DNA of 64,000 nucleotides from Nitrospira sp. SG-bin2 (GCA_002083405.1 LVWT01000049.1:264735-328734), one strand, 5' to 3'; positions 53,863 to 62,623 are shown, counted from the stretch's first letter. A program made the numbers and translations. The notes: generated by a model not told the origin, from the sequence alone.

Positions 53863-54114
53863 GTGAACCGAGAGGCGTGAAACGTGAGACGCGGTCGGCC
53901 CAAAGAGCGTATGGCTGATGGCGTATAGCACAAGCGGCATGAAGAGCGTATAACTTTTGGCTGATGGCACAAGATTGAGAATATAGTTTTGAGTTGAGAG
54001 TGGAAAATTGTGAGTTGCTTGCTTCAAGTCGCATTGTGCAACTTGCCACTTGCATCTTATTCCTTGAACCTTGCATCTCTGCCCCTTGTTCATTGGTAAC
54101 TGGCGGTCTCAGCC
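53863..54114. repeat. Array of degenerate 7-bp-phased repeats, upstream copy
   Basis: About 36 consecutive heptamers share one phase, beginning GTGAACC, GAGAGGC, GTGAAAC, GTGAGAC. In the second half, units end mostly in CTT (GCAACTT at 54038, then GCCACTT, GCATCTT). Within it, an imperfect 31-bp direct repeat occurs at 53904-53934 and 53943-53973. The run starts just after the prsK stop and ends before hicB. Together with the sequence up to 54217, this accounts for the gene-free stretch 53860-54217. Confidence 0.65.
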
Positions 54115-54217
54115 ATTCCCCGCTATAATTCGACATTATGGCCACATGGCTATCGGTGCATAGTAGAACTTCAAAGCGAGGGTGGCAGATTCTTCTTCCA
54201 CTGCAAAGGAGATAGTC

Positions 54218-54424
54218 ATGGAACTTTCAGCAGTCTTGTCACCAGCCCCTGAAGGAGGGTACGTGGCGTTCAATCCGGAAACTGGCACGACCACACAAGG
54301 CGAAACCGTGGAAGAAGCCTTGGCCAATCTGCGGGAGGCAACGGAGCTGTATTTAGAGGAATTTCACCTTTCCGTGAGCGGGCGTCCGTTGTTGACGACG
54401 TTTCAGGTTACGGCGCATGCCTAA
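54218..54424 (+). CDS. hicB: HicB-family antitoxin
   Basis: 68 residues from ATG 54218 with AAAGGAG directly upstream. It has the HicB/UPF0150 core: MELSAVLSPAPEGGYVAFN followed by GTTTQGETVEEALANLREA. It is short and lacks the C-terminal DNA-binding domain of longer HicB proteins. It overlaps the start of hicA by 8 bases, the usual antitoxin-toxin coupling. HicB neutralises the HicA mRNA interferase. The order hicB-hicA (antitoxin first) differs from the more common hicAB order. Confidence 0.85.
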   Translation: MELSAVLSPAPEGGYVAFNPETGTTTQGETVEEALANLREATELYLEEFHLSVSGRPLLTTFQVTAHA

Positions 54425-54638
54425 ACTTCCGGCTGTTTCAGGTGCGGAGGCCGTTCGCGCACTGGAACGCCTCGGGTTTGCTATCGCTCGCCAGCGTGGT
54501 AGCCACATTGTTATGCGGCGAGGTTCTTCGGGCTGTGTCGTGCCCAATCACCGCGAACTGAAAGTTGGTACGCTTGCGGGACTGCTCAAACAAGCAGCCG
54601 TTTCACCCGATGAGTTTATCAGGGCGCTCCATCCCTAA
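54417..54638 (+). CDS. hicA: HicA-family mRNA interferase toxin
   Basis: 73 residues with the HicA double-stranded-RNA-binding fold: SGAEAVRALERLGFAIARQ, then RGSHIVMRRG with the catalytic histidine, then LKVGTLAGLLKQAAVSPDEF. Length and motifs are complete, so the toxin is probably functional. It overlaps hicB. The pair lies between two 7-bp-phased arrays, which suggests arrival as an accessory insertion. Confidence 0.87.
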   Translation: MPKLPAVSGAEAVRALERLGFAIARQRGSHIVMRRGSSGCVVPNHRELKVGTLAGLLKQAAVSPDEFIRALHP

Positions 54639-54680
54639 CTCGCTGTTCGATCAAAACAAGAGATGTTAGCCCTTGAGAGC

Positions 54681-54792
54681 TGATGGCAGGAGAGTCAGGA
54701 GGCCAGTTTTGAGTTGGGAGTTTTGATTTTCCGGGTTCTGATTCCACTGTGCAACTTGCCACTTACCACTTGCATCTTGTTACTTGGTAACT
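54681..54792. repeat. Array of degenerate 7-bp-phased repeats, downstream copy
   Basis: Sixteen heptamers in one phase from TGATGGC (54681) to GGTAACT (54786-54792), including GCAACTT, GCCACTT, ACCACTT, GCATCTT and GTTACTT. It shares TGTGCAACTTGCCACTT with the array at 53863-54114. The two arrays bracket hicBA. Confidence 0.65.
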
Positions 54793-54830
54793 ACTCAGGT
54801 CGATAGGCTGAAGGGTTTCAGGGGTTAAGC

Positions 54831-55201
54831 ATGCGTGATCACACACAACTTCGGGCATTTGAGTTGGCTGATGAAGTAGCCATGTTGGTGTATCGGGTCA
54901 CCGCAGGGTTTCCGAAAGAAGAGTTGTTTGGACTGACGTCTCAAATACGGCGGGCAGCAGTGTCAGTTCCTTCTAACATCGTGGAGGGGTGCGCTCGTGC
55001 CAGCGAGGCAGAGTATCTCAGATTTCTCAATATCGCCTTCGGGTCATTGAGGGAACTACACTATCAATTAAATTTGTCGAAGCGCTGGGCTTCTTGCGCA
55101 ACGAGGATTCATCTCTGCTTGAACCCAAGGTTGTAGAAACCGAGAAGGTGTTGAATGGCTTGATTCGTGCTTTGCGAGATAATGTGTCGCCTTCAGCCTG
55201 A
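54831..55201 (+). pseudogene. Frameshifted four-helix-bundle (23S rRNA intervening-sequence-like) protein
   Basis: The first frame gives MRDHTQLRAFELADEVAMLV, then FGLTSQIRRAAVSVPSNIVEG and LRELHYQLNLSKR, the hallmark segments of the IVP four-helix-bundle family. It then runs into unrelated sequence and stops near 55136. The expected continuation LGFLRNEDSSLLEPKVVE followed by VLNGLIRALRDNV is in another frame, ending at 55201. A single missing base near 55095, at the Lys-Arg-Leu codons, explains both. It is either a decayed gene or a sequencing error. Intact members are about 120 residues and of unknown function. Confidence 0.78.
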
Positions 55202-55247
55202 ACACCTGAGTAGTTACGTTACTTGAACCTATTCCCCCGGATCACCC

Positions 55248-56621
55248 ATGACTGCTAATCCCGTCCTCTTACTTGTCGATGACGACGAGCAGATTCGTGA
55301 GCAGATGAAGTGGGCCCTTGCCGGTACTTACCAGGTGCTGGAGGCTTCGGATCGGCCGACAGCGATTGAGCAGATGCGGCGGGTGATGCCAGAGCTTATC
55401 TTGCTTGATTTGGGATTGCCGCCGGATATCGACGGAGCTTCGGAAGGTCTGGCCATCTTGCGCGAGGCACTCAAGCTGAATCCCCTGGCGAAAGTCATCG
55501 TCATCACGGGCAATAGTGATCGGGCCAAGGCTGTGGCGGCTATCCAGGGTGGCGCCTATGACTTCATTGAGAAGCCTATTCAGCTCGATGTTCTGAAGGT
55601 GGTGCTGCAGCGCGCGCAGTATCTGGCCAATTTAGAGCGGGAGAATCGTGCGCCCTTGCAACAAGCCGGACAGAGCGAGTTCGAAGGGCTGGTCGGGAAT
55701 AGTGAGCCCATGCAAGAGGTGTTTCGCATGATCCGGCGCGTCGGTCCGTCCGATGTACCTGTCTTGATTACCGGAGAAAGCGGCACAGGAAAGGAGTTGG
55801 TCGCGCGGGCCATTCATTGCCAGAGCCGGCGCAAAGACGCTGCGTTCGTGGCCATTAATTGTGGCGCGATTCCGGATACGCTGATTGAGAGTGAGTTATT
55901 TGGATACGAAAAAGGGGCTTTTACGGGCGCGGCACAGCAGCGAAAGGGCCGAATTGAAGGCGCGCAGGGGGGCACCTTATTCCTGGACGAAGTCGGCGAT
56001 ATTCCGTTGCCGCTGCAAGTAAAGCTCTTGCGGTTCTTGCAAGAGCACGAGATTCAGCGCCTGGGTGGAAAAGAAACCATTACACTTGATACGAGGGTTA
56101 TTGCGGCCACCAACGTGGATCTTCGGCAAGCCGTCAGCGAGGGGAGGTTCCGCGAAGATTTGTACTACCGCTTGTGCGTCATCAGTATTCCGGTGCCGCC
56201 ACTTAGTACTCGTCGCGCAGATATCCCGTTGCTCGCACGGACGTTCTTGTTGCGCTTTGCCGACCACCAGCGGAAGCCAATCACGGGGTTTAGCTCTGAA
56301 GCCATGGCTGCGTTGACTGGCTATTCGTGGCCCGGCAATGTGCGGGAGCTGGAAAACCGAGTCAAGCGGGCTGTGGTGATGGCAGAAGGGAAATATATCA
56401 CTCCGGAAAATCTTGAGTTGACAGCTGCAATTGGTCATGAAGGGGATGAGCGCACGATTAGAGGATCGCGGGAGAGTCGAGAGAAGGAACTGGTGCTCCT
56501 GGCGATGGAGAAGGCCCAGGGTAATGTTTCACGGGCTGCAGCGGAGCTTGGAATCAGTCGCCCCACGCTCTATCAATTGTTGGCACGATACGGGTTGAAG
56601 AAACCCAAGCTGGATAGGTGA
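55248..56621 (+). CDS. prsR: PEP-CTERM-box response regulator PrsR (sigma-54 activator)
   Basis: 457 residues. A receiver domain (residues 5-130) has Asp54 in ILLDLGLPP as the phosphoacceptor. The AAA+ domain has Walker A GESGTGKE, the sigma-54-contacting GAFTGA loop (residues 223-228), Walker B GGTLFLDEVGD and the R-finger region REDLYYRL. A Fis-type helix-turn-helix closes the protein (GNVSRAAAELGISRPTLYQ). It is expected to bind upstream of -24/-12 promoters of the XrtA/PEP-CTERM regulon and activate RNA polymerase with sigma-54. Four candidate promoters occur in the window. Confidence 0.93.
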   Translation: MTANPVLLLVDDDEQIREQMKWALAGTYQVLEASDRPTAIEQMRRVMPELILLDLGLPPDIDGASEGLAILREALKLNPLAKVIVITGNSDRAKAVAAIQGGAYDFIEKPIQLDVLKVVLQRAQYLANLERENRAPLQQAGQSEFEGLVGNSEPMQEVFRMIRRVGPSDVPVLITGESGTGKELVARAIHCQSRRKDAAFVAINCGAIPDTLIESELFGYEKGAFTGAAQQRKGRIEGAQGGTLFLDEVGDIPLPLQVKLLRFLQEHEIQRLGGKETITLDTRVIAATNVDLRQAVSEGRFREDLYYRLCVISIPVPPLSTRRADIPLLARTFLLRFADHQRKPITGFSSEAMAALTGYSWPGNVRELENRVKRAVVMAEGKYITPENLELTAAIGHEGDERTIRGSRESREKELVLLAMEKAQGNVSRAAAELGISRPTLYQLLARYGLKKPKLDR

Positions 56622-56702
56622 TCGGCAGGTGGATCGCACGCTAATTCATATAGAACAGTCTCAAATAACTTGTCTGCAGAGCTGAACGGGATACAGATTG
56701 CT

Positions 56703-57671
56703 ATGCGTATGTTCCGGAGATTGATGACGAAAGCGATTGTCGGCCTCATTGTGACTATATTCGTCGCTCTGGCGGATACTGGGTGGGCACGAGTAATCAA
56801 GTCGGACGACTTCGAGAGATATCCCTCAGGCAATGTGGATTGTGCTGCCTTGCTGGCCGGCGGTTGGGATGGCTGTAAAGAAGCACCGGTGGTCCGATAT
56901 CCGGAGAATTCATCGGATATATCCATCGTTACGTCGATTCCAGGTTACAGCGGAGCGATGTGTTCAGGTTCCAAGGCCATGCGCATGTACGCAGATGCCA
57001 GAATCAAGCAAACTGATGTTCACGTCGGTACTGGTATTGGCGATGAAGAACAGTACAATAACTACATTCCTGCAGTCGCCTGGTTTCAAGTGTGTGTCTA
57101 CATCAATTACTCAAGCTCGGAACTTTCTACGACCTTGGGCCGGACCATGAAGTTCTTTTATCCATGTGCGGATATTTATCCATGTCGCGATAATTATTGG
57201 CTCTTGGAGATGGGAACTAATTCCTATAACCCTTTCCAAGCCTCACATGGAGATCCTTCTAGCGGGAATTTGTACATTTCTTCCCAAGCAAGGACAACCG
57301 GAGATCCTTATTGGGCAAGTGGGCCACAGGAGAATCGACACAAAATTGGACAAACCTCGCTCGCGGAATGGATAAAACCCAATCGTTGGAATGTCCTGCG
57401 ATGCAGGACGGACTTTTCTAATATCACGGCGGCGAAATTGGATTGCTGGATCGGGGCGAAGGGAACGGCTTTAATCAATGTGATGAGTTGGCATGGTGGC
57501 ACACCGGTAGAGGGGAGTGATTTCACCTGGACAATTCCCGTAGCCAAAGGGTCTCGTACCTTCTCAATCCCGACCACAGTCCCTTCGCCCAACCGTTCCG
57601 GACCGGAACTCTTCATGTATTTGGATGATTTTATGATTGCGACCAGTGAGGAGGATTTGCCCAGGTATTAG
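56703..57671 (+). CDS. Secreted protein of unknown function, paralogue of the minus-strand gene 44981-45976
   Basis: 322 residues from ATG 56703; ATG 56724 is an alternative. A signal peptide (TKAIVGLIVTIFVALADTGWA) is followed by a Cys- and aromatic-rich domain. Shared motifs with the other copy are TMKFFYPCADIYPC, GQTSLAEWIKPNRWNV, AKLDCWIGAKGTAL, SWHGGTPVEG and LFMYLDDFMIATSEEDLP. It ends at DLPRY and lacks the DVTPPVAP tail of the paralogue. The fold may be jelly-roll-like (lectin or lyase), without visible catalytic residues. It follows prsR directly, so co-expression with the regulator is possible. Confidence 0.78.
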   Translation: MRMFRRLMTKAIVGLIVTIFVALADTGWARVIKSDDFERYPSGNVDCAALLAGGWDGCKEAPVVRYPENSSDISIVTSIPGYSGAMCSGSKAMRMYADARIKQTDVHVGTGIGDEEQYNNYIPAVAWFQVCVYINYSSSELSTTLGRTMKFFYPCADIYPCRDNYWLLEMGTNSYNPFQASHGDPSSGNLYISSQARTTGDPYWASGPQENRHKIGQTSLAEWIKPNRWNVLRCRTDFSNITAAKLDCWIGAKGTALINVMSWHGGTPVEGSDFTWTIPVAKGSRTFSIPTTVPSPNRSGPELFMYLDDFMIATSEEDLPRY

Positions 57672-57693
57672 GGGCATCTCAGGCATTGGATGA

Positions 57694-57731
57694 CCTTCCC
57701 ACCCCCTCCTTCCCCTTCCCCCATCCCCCCC
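57694..57731 (-). other. G-quadruplex-prone tract on the minus strand
   Basis: The plus strand is nearly all pyrimidine, with runs of 3-7 C. The minus strand carries at least four G-runs (GGGGGGG, GGGGG, GGGG, GGGGG) separated by 2-5 bases. It lies between the secreted-protein stop (57671) and the lipoprotein start (57862). Confidence 0.55.
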
Positions 57732-57861
57732 AGAAGCTGGATATCGGAATCCTCCCACTCTGGTGTATCTCTTGTACACATGCTGGCTAGGGCATAGGCG
57801 ACGTAAGCAAGGTTCTGACGGGAAACTGTAAATAACCAGATCAGATCTAGAAGGATCTTCC

Positions 57862-60800
57862 ATGAAATTCCTCCGCCCTCTCACCGAGCTGTCTCGGAGT
57901 TCGGTTCTCTATGGATCTCTCTGCCAAGGTATCGCTCCTTGGTTGGGACTCATGACCATGAGTTTCGCCACTCTAACTCTGGCAGGTTGTGGAAGCGGAG
58001 GAGATGGTGGAAGTGCTACCGGAAGCGTAGCCTCGGTTGTCACGTCTGGATCGGTAGGGAGTGGCACGTCCAGCGGAACCACGGTGCCGCGATTTGCCTA
58101 TGTGACGAATGGAGAGGAAAATACGATCTCGGTTTATGCGGTGAATGCGGCCAGTGGCCAACTACGATCGCTGGGTTATGTCCTGGGGGTGCCGTATCCT
58201 GCCGATGTGACGGTGGACCCGAGCGGCCGCTTTGCTTATGCTGTGAGCCCAACAAATGGCCTATCGGCCTTCACAATTAATGGCACAACCGGAGCGCTGA
58301 CAACGGTAACAGGTAGTCCGTATGCCATGGGATCCGGCCCCACCTCGGTCAGCATGGATCCAACAGGTCGATTCATCTATGTGCCAAACTCCAATTCCAA
58401 TAGCGTCTCGGCCTTTTCTGTGAATAGCACAACCGGTGCGTTGACGGCAGTACCTGGCAGTCCATTTTCCGGGGGGACAACTCCGATCGCGCTCACTGTA
58501 GATCCAGCCGGGCATTTCCTGTATGTCGTAAATTCCGGATCCAGTACGGTCTCGGCATTCACTATCGATAGTGCCACTGGTGCTTTGACGGCTGTGGCCG
58601 GGAGTCCGTTTGTAGCTGGATCTGGTCCACGCGGGGTGGCGGTGGATCCTAGTGGACGGTTTGCCTATGTCGCAAATCGTGCGTCCAGTAACGTGTCGAC
58701 ATTTTCTATCGATGGGGTTACGGGAGCGCTGACGGCCGTGGGTGCTCCAGTCCCAGTCGGGAGCGGACCGCGAGATGTGACGGTTGACTCGAACGGGCGA
58801 TTTGTCTATGTCGCAAATACAGGTAGCAACACTGTATCGGCGTTTACCCTCAATAGTACGACGGGTGTGCTGGTTGCAGTACCCGGCAGCCCATTTGCTG
58901 TGGGAACGAAACCGAACTCCATCGTTGTTGATACTACGGGACGACTGGCCTATGTGATGAACAGCGCCTCGCATACGGTTTCTGCGTTCACGATCGATGC
59001 GGTTACAGGGGCACTTGCGCCGGTTGCGACATCCCCAGTTTTTGGGACCCGCAGGGGGCCGACCGCATTAGCTATGGTCAATGGCCCGGCGCCTGTCCAG
59101 TTCACACCGAAGTTTTCCTATGTAGCCAACCCGGGAGCCAACAGCGTGTCGGCCGCGATGATCGATAGTGCTACAGGAGCCCTGACAGCAGTGGTGGGGA
59201 GTCCGTTCTCTGTCGGTACGAGCCCACGTACTGTAGCGTTGGATCCACACGACCGGTTTGCCTACGTGGCGAACGAAGGCTCCAATAACGTGTCGGCATT
59301 CACAATCGACGCTTTGAGCGGAGCGCTGAGCGCGGTGGCTGGCAGTCCGGTGGCCGCAGGCACCGGTCCGCGAGGTGTCGGCGTGGATCCGAGCGGTCGG
59401 TTTGCCTATGTGGCGAATGCCGGCTCCAATAATCTGTCGGTGTATGCGATCAATGGGGTGATCGGATCACTGACAGCAGTGGGCGGTCCGGTCACAGCGG
59501 GAACAACTCCCGTATCCGTCACGGTGGATCCGACAGGGCAGTGGGCCTATGTGGCCAATGCCGGCTCGAACAATGTCTCGGCTTTTATGATCAACCGGGT
59601 GAATGGATTATTGTCGGGAGTGGTTGGTAGTCCGTTTGCCACTGGGGCAGGCCCACGCGCTGTCGCCGCTGATCCATCGGGGCGTGTGGTCTACGTCGTG
59701 AATGGAACGTCCAACAATGTGTCGACATTTACGATCAATCGCACAACCGGGGCGTTGACGTTGGTGGGGAGTCCATTGGCCGTAGGGACGACCCCTGTAT
59801 CCATTACAGTGGAACCAACGGGGCGGTGGGCCTATGTCGTGAATCAAGGAGCGAGTAGTCTGTCAGTGTTGGCGATCGATGGCACAACGGGAGCGTTGAC
59901 AGCAGTGGGTAGCCCGGTAGCAACTGGAGGATTTCCCGTTTCCATCAACGTAGACCCAAGTGGCCGAATCGCCTATGTCGATTACGGCAATAACAGTGTG
60001 TCAGTGTTTTCAATCGACGGCGCAACCGGAGCTTTGACGGTTACGAGCAGCTTTGGAGATGTGCCTCCGTTCGGAGAAATCCCACCGGCGATTGGATTTA
60101 GTCCCGCCACCCTCTCCTTTACCGCTCAACAGGAGGGCGGCAGTCCGGATGCTCAAACATTGAATATCAGTAATACCGGCGGTGGCACACTCACCTGGTC
60201 GGCAAATGCCAACGTGGCGTGGCTTACGTTCAGTCCTACGGCGGGAACCGGCAATAGCGCGGTGACTGTCACGGCTACAACGGGCACCATGCTTGCCGGC
60301 ACGTACAATGGTTTCGTCACTATCAGTGCGTCTGGAGCCTTACCGGTTACGGTACCAGTCACGTTCAGCATTGCCCCGCCGGTCTCAAGTGGTCCTACAG
60401 TGCCGCGATTTGCCTATGTAACGAATGAAAATGAGAATACGATTTCGAGCTATGCGGTCAATCCGATCAGCGGCCAGTTACGCTCCACCGGATATACGGT
60501 TGGTAGTCAATTCCCTTTTAGTATGGTGTTGGATCCAACCGGACGGTTTGCTTATGTGGCGAATGGAAGTCACACCCTATCGGCCTTCACGATCAACAGC
60601 ATGACCGGGGCGCTCATCGTCGTCCCGGGCAGTCCCTATGCCGTCGGATCTCCCACCAGCGTGACGGTCAATCGGGATGGTCGCTTTGTCTATGTGGTAA
60701 ATCGTGAAGCAAACAGCGTCTCGGGATTCACGATCGATGATTTGACGGGGGGGTTGACGCCAATCGCAGGTAGTCCGTTTGCGACTGGGGCCATACCAAT

Positions 60801-62430
60801 GGTCATTACTCTTGATCCGAATGGCCGGTTCGCCTATGTGGCGAATCTTAGTTCCAATGACCTGTCGGCCTATACGATCAACAGCACGACCGGGACACTG
60901 ACGCCTGTTGCGGGTAGTCCGTTTGCCGCAGGGGCCGTTCCTCGTGCCATTGCCATAGATCCGACAGGACGGTTTGCCTACGTGGCCAATCGTTCCTCAA
61001 ACAACGTGTGGATGTATGCCATCAATGGCACGACGGGAGCATTGACCACTATAGGTATTGTGGCGGCTGGGACAGACCCACGGGGGATCACCATGGATCC
61101 AACCGGGCGGTTTGTGTATGTGGCGAATAATGGGTCGAATAACGTTTCAGCCTTTGCGGTTAATAGCACAACAGGAGCGTTGACGCTGATATCGGGGAGT
61201 CCATTTGCAACAGGAACCAAACCAATCTTTCTCAGCATTGATCGGAACGGACAGTTTGCCTATGTCGCAAATTCTGCTGGCAATACGGTCTCGTCATTTA
61301 GAATTGATGGGGTGACAGGGGCATTGGCCCCGCTGTCTGATTCAGCCACAGTGGCAACTCGAAGTGGGCCATCGTCAGTAGTTATGCTCCATGGTTCGGC
61401 ACCGCTGCAGTTCACCCCGAAGTTCGCCTATGTGGCCAATCAAGCAGGCAACAATGTGGCAGGCTTGTCTATCGATAGTACGACTGGAGCCTTGGCTTCA
61501 GTGCCGGGGAGTCCCTTCGTGGCCGGGATCACACCTCGAGGAGTCACGGTTGATCCGAGCGGGCGGTTCGCATATGCGGCGAACGAAGGGTCCAACAATG
61601 TGTCGGCGTTTACAGTGAGTGCGACGAGTGGTTCCTTGACGGCGATCCCGGGAAGTCCCTATGCCGTCGGAGCTGCACCGAGAGGCGTGACAGTCGATCC
61701 AAGCGGACGGTTTGCTTTTGTCACGAATCAGGGATCCAATACCGTCTCGGCCTTTACAATCAATGGGACGAGTGGCGCTCTCACACCGGTGTTGGGCAGT
61801 CCCTATGCCGTCGGTACTATGCCCGGTGGTGTAACGGTTGATCCGATGGGTCGGTATGCCTATACGGTTAATGCCGGCTCAGATAGCATTTCGGTCTTTA
61901 CGATCAATCGAGGCGACGGGCGACTGACGGCAGTAGCTGGGAGTCCATTTGCCGCGGGGGCGAGTCCACGAGCCCTCACAGTTGATCCGAGCGGACGATT
62001 TGCCTATGTGGCGAATGAGATTTCCAATAACGTGTCGATGTTTACGATCAGTAGTACGACGGGAGCGCTGACGGCCATTGCGAGCCCGGTGACCACGGGG
62101 ACGAATCCCGTTTCAGTAACGGTGGAGCCGACCGGGCGGTTTGTCTATGTCGCAAACCAGGGGGCCAATACCGTCTCCACCTACTCCATTAATCAGACCA
62201 CCGGTGCTTTGACGGCGGTCGGCAGTCCGTTGGCGACCGGCAGTCTGCCGGTTTCGGTCATTGTCGACATCAGCGGCCGCTGGGTGTATGTGGCGAATCT
62301 TGGTTCGAACGACGTGTCGGTATATACGATAGACGCAGTGACGGGTGCTTTGACGGCGGGTGGGACTTTTGTCGGACCGCCTCCGCTGAACGGTCCGTTC
62401 AGTATTGTTTCTACAGGGGTGGTGCAGTAA
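57862..62430 (+). CDS. Lipoprotein with four predicted seven-bladed beta-propellers and a central BACON domain
   Basis: 1522 residues. A lipoprotein signal ends in LTLAGC with Cys43. Then follow 14 YVTN/lactonase-type repeats (consensus RFAYVANxGSNxVSxFTI, TGALTxVxGSPF, VDPSG; about 47 residues each). A BACON-type domain follows (about residues 744-838, FSPATLSFTAQQEGG). Another 14 repeats run to the end. In each set a longer linker with QFTPKF comes after repeat 7, so the natural reading is 7+7 and 7+7 blades, or four propellers. The halves appear to arise from one internal duplication. It is probably an outer-membrane adhesin, binding protein or enzyme; a lactonase activity is not shown. 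A GAAG-GAT-CTTC hairpin overlaps the ribosome-binding region. Confidence 0.85.
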   Translation: MKFLRPLTELSRSSVLYGSLCQGIAPWLGLMTMSFATLTLAGCGSGGDGGSATGSVASVVTSGSVGSGTSSGTTVPRFAYVTNGEENTISVYAVNAASGQLRSLGYVLGVPYPADVTVDPSGRFAYAVSPTNGLSAFTINGTTGALTTVTGSPYAMGSGPTSVSMDPTGRFIYVPNSNSNSVSAFSVNSTTGALTAVPGSPFSGGTTPIALTVDPAGHFLYVVNSGSSTVSAFTIDSATGALTAVAGSPFVAGSGPRGVAVDPSGRFAYVANRASSNVSTFSIDGVTGALTAVGAPVPVGSGPRDVTVDSNGRFVYVANTGSNTVSAFTLNSTTGVLVAVPGSPFAVGTKPNSIVVDTTGRLAYVMNSASHTVSAFTIDAVTGALAPVATSPVFGTRRGPTALAMVNGPAPVQFTPKFSYVANPGANSVSAAMIDSATGALTAVVGSPFSVGTSPRTVALDPHDRFAYVANEGSNNVSAFTIDALSGALSAVAGSPVAAGTGPRGVGVDPSGRFAYVANAGSNNLSVYAINGVIGSLTAVGGPVTAGTTPVSVTVDPTGQWAYVANAGSNNVSAFMINRVNGLLSGVVGSPFATGAGPRAVAADPSGRVVYVVNGTSNNVSTFTINRTTGALTLVGSPLAVGTTPVSITVEPTGRWAYVVNQGASSLSVLAIDGTTGALTAVGSPVATGGFPVSINVDPSGRIAYVDYGNNSVSVFSIDGATGALTVTSSFGDVPPFGEIPPAIGFSPATLSFTAQQEGGSPDAQTLNISNTGGGTLTWSANANVAWLTFSPTAGTGNSAVTVTATTGTMLAGTYNGFVTISASGALPVTVPVTFSIAPPVSSGPTVPRFAYVTNENENTISSYAVNPISGQLRSTGYTVGSQFPFSMVLDPTGRFAYVANGSHTLSAFTINSMTGALIVVPGSPYAVGSPTSVTVNRDGRFVYVVNREANSVSGFTIDDLTGGLTPIAGSPFATGAIPMVITLDPNGRFAYVANLSSNDLSAYTINSTTGTLTPVAGSPFAAGAVPRAIAIDPTGRFAYVANRSSNNVWMYAINGTTGALTTIGIVAAGTDPRGITMDPTGRFVYVANNGSNNVSAFAVNSTTGALTLISGSPFATGTKPIFLSIDRNGQFAYVANSAGNTVSSFRIDGVTGALAPLSDSATVATRSGPSSVVMLHGSAPLQFTPKFAYVANQAGNNVAGLSIDSTTGALASVPGSPFVAGITPRGVTVDPSGRFAYAANEGSNNVSAFTVSATSGSLTAIPGSPYAVGAAPRGVTVDPSGRFAFVTNQGSNTVSAFTINGTSGALTPVLGSPYAVGTMPGGVTVDPMGRYAYTVNAGSDSISVFTINRGDGRLTAVAGSPFAAGASPRALTVDPSGRFAYVANEISNNVSMFTISSTTGALTAIASPVTTGTNPVSVTVEPTGRFVYVANQGANTVSTYSINQTTGALTAVGSPLATGSLPVSVIVDISGRWVYVANLGSNDVSVYTIDAVTGALTAGGTFVGPPPLNGPFSIVSTGVVQ

Positions 62431-62573
62431 GCAGGTTTCAAAACGCTGTGCTCCAGTTGTTGTGATCGGTAAGGCAGTAAATGTGATCGATCGTTAGCAG
62501 GAAGAATGGTTGATAGTTCAAAATCTATCTAACTCATTCTGATAGGCGTAGGGCGTGCGAGTGGTGTCGTGGA

Positions 62574-62608
62574 ACTTTTAATTTTGAGCTGTCAATTCTT
62601 AATTCTAA
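62574..62608. repeat. Short run of 7-bp-phased repeats
   Basis: Five in-phase heptamers ACTTTTA, ATTTTGA, GCTGTCA, ATTCTTA, ATTCTAA immediately upstream of the ribosome-binding site AAGGAG of the PEP-CTERM gene. The style matches the two arrays around hicBA. Confidence 0.4.
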
Positions 62609-62623
62609 AGGAGTATCACCAGA

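Noticed and set aside
56624..56637. GG-N10-GC match upstream of the second secreted-protein gene
   Set aside because: The -24 element begins CGGCAG and the -12 reads TCGC; too weak to call, although the paralogue has a strong site.
58081..62400. Regular DNA repeats of about 140 bp that could suggest a repeat array or CRISPR
   Set aside because: They are coding repeats of the propeller lipoprotein; units are divergent and keep the reading frame.
62545..62558. GG-N10-GC match upstream of the PEP-CTERM gene 62624
   Set aside because: The -24 element reads AGGCGT, a poor match. A promoter for this gene was not identified with confidence.
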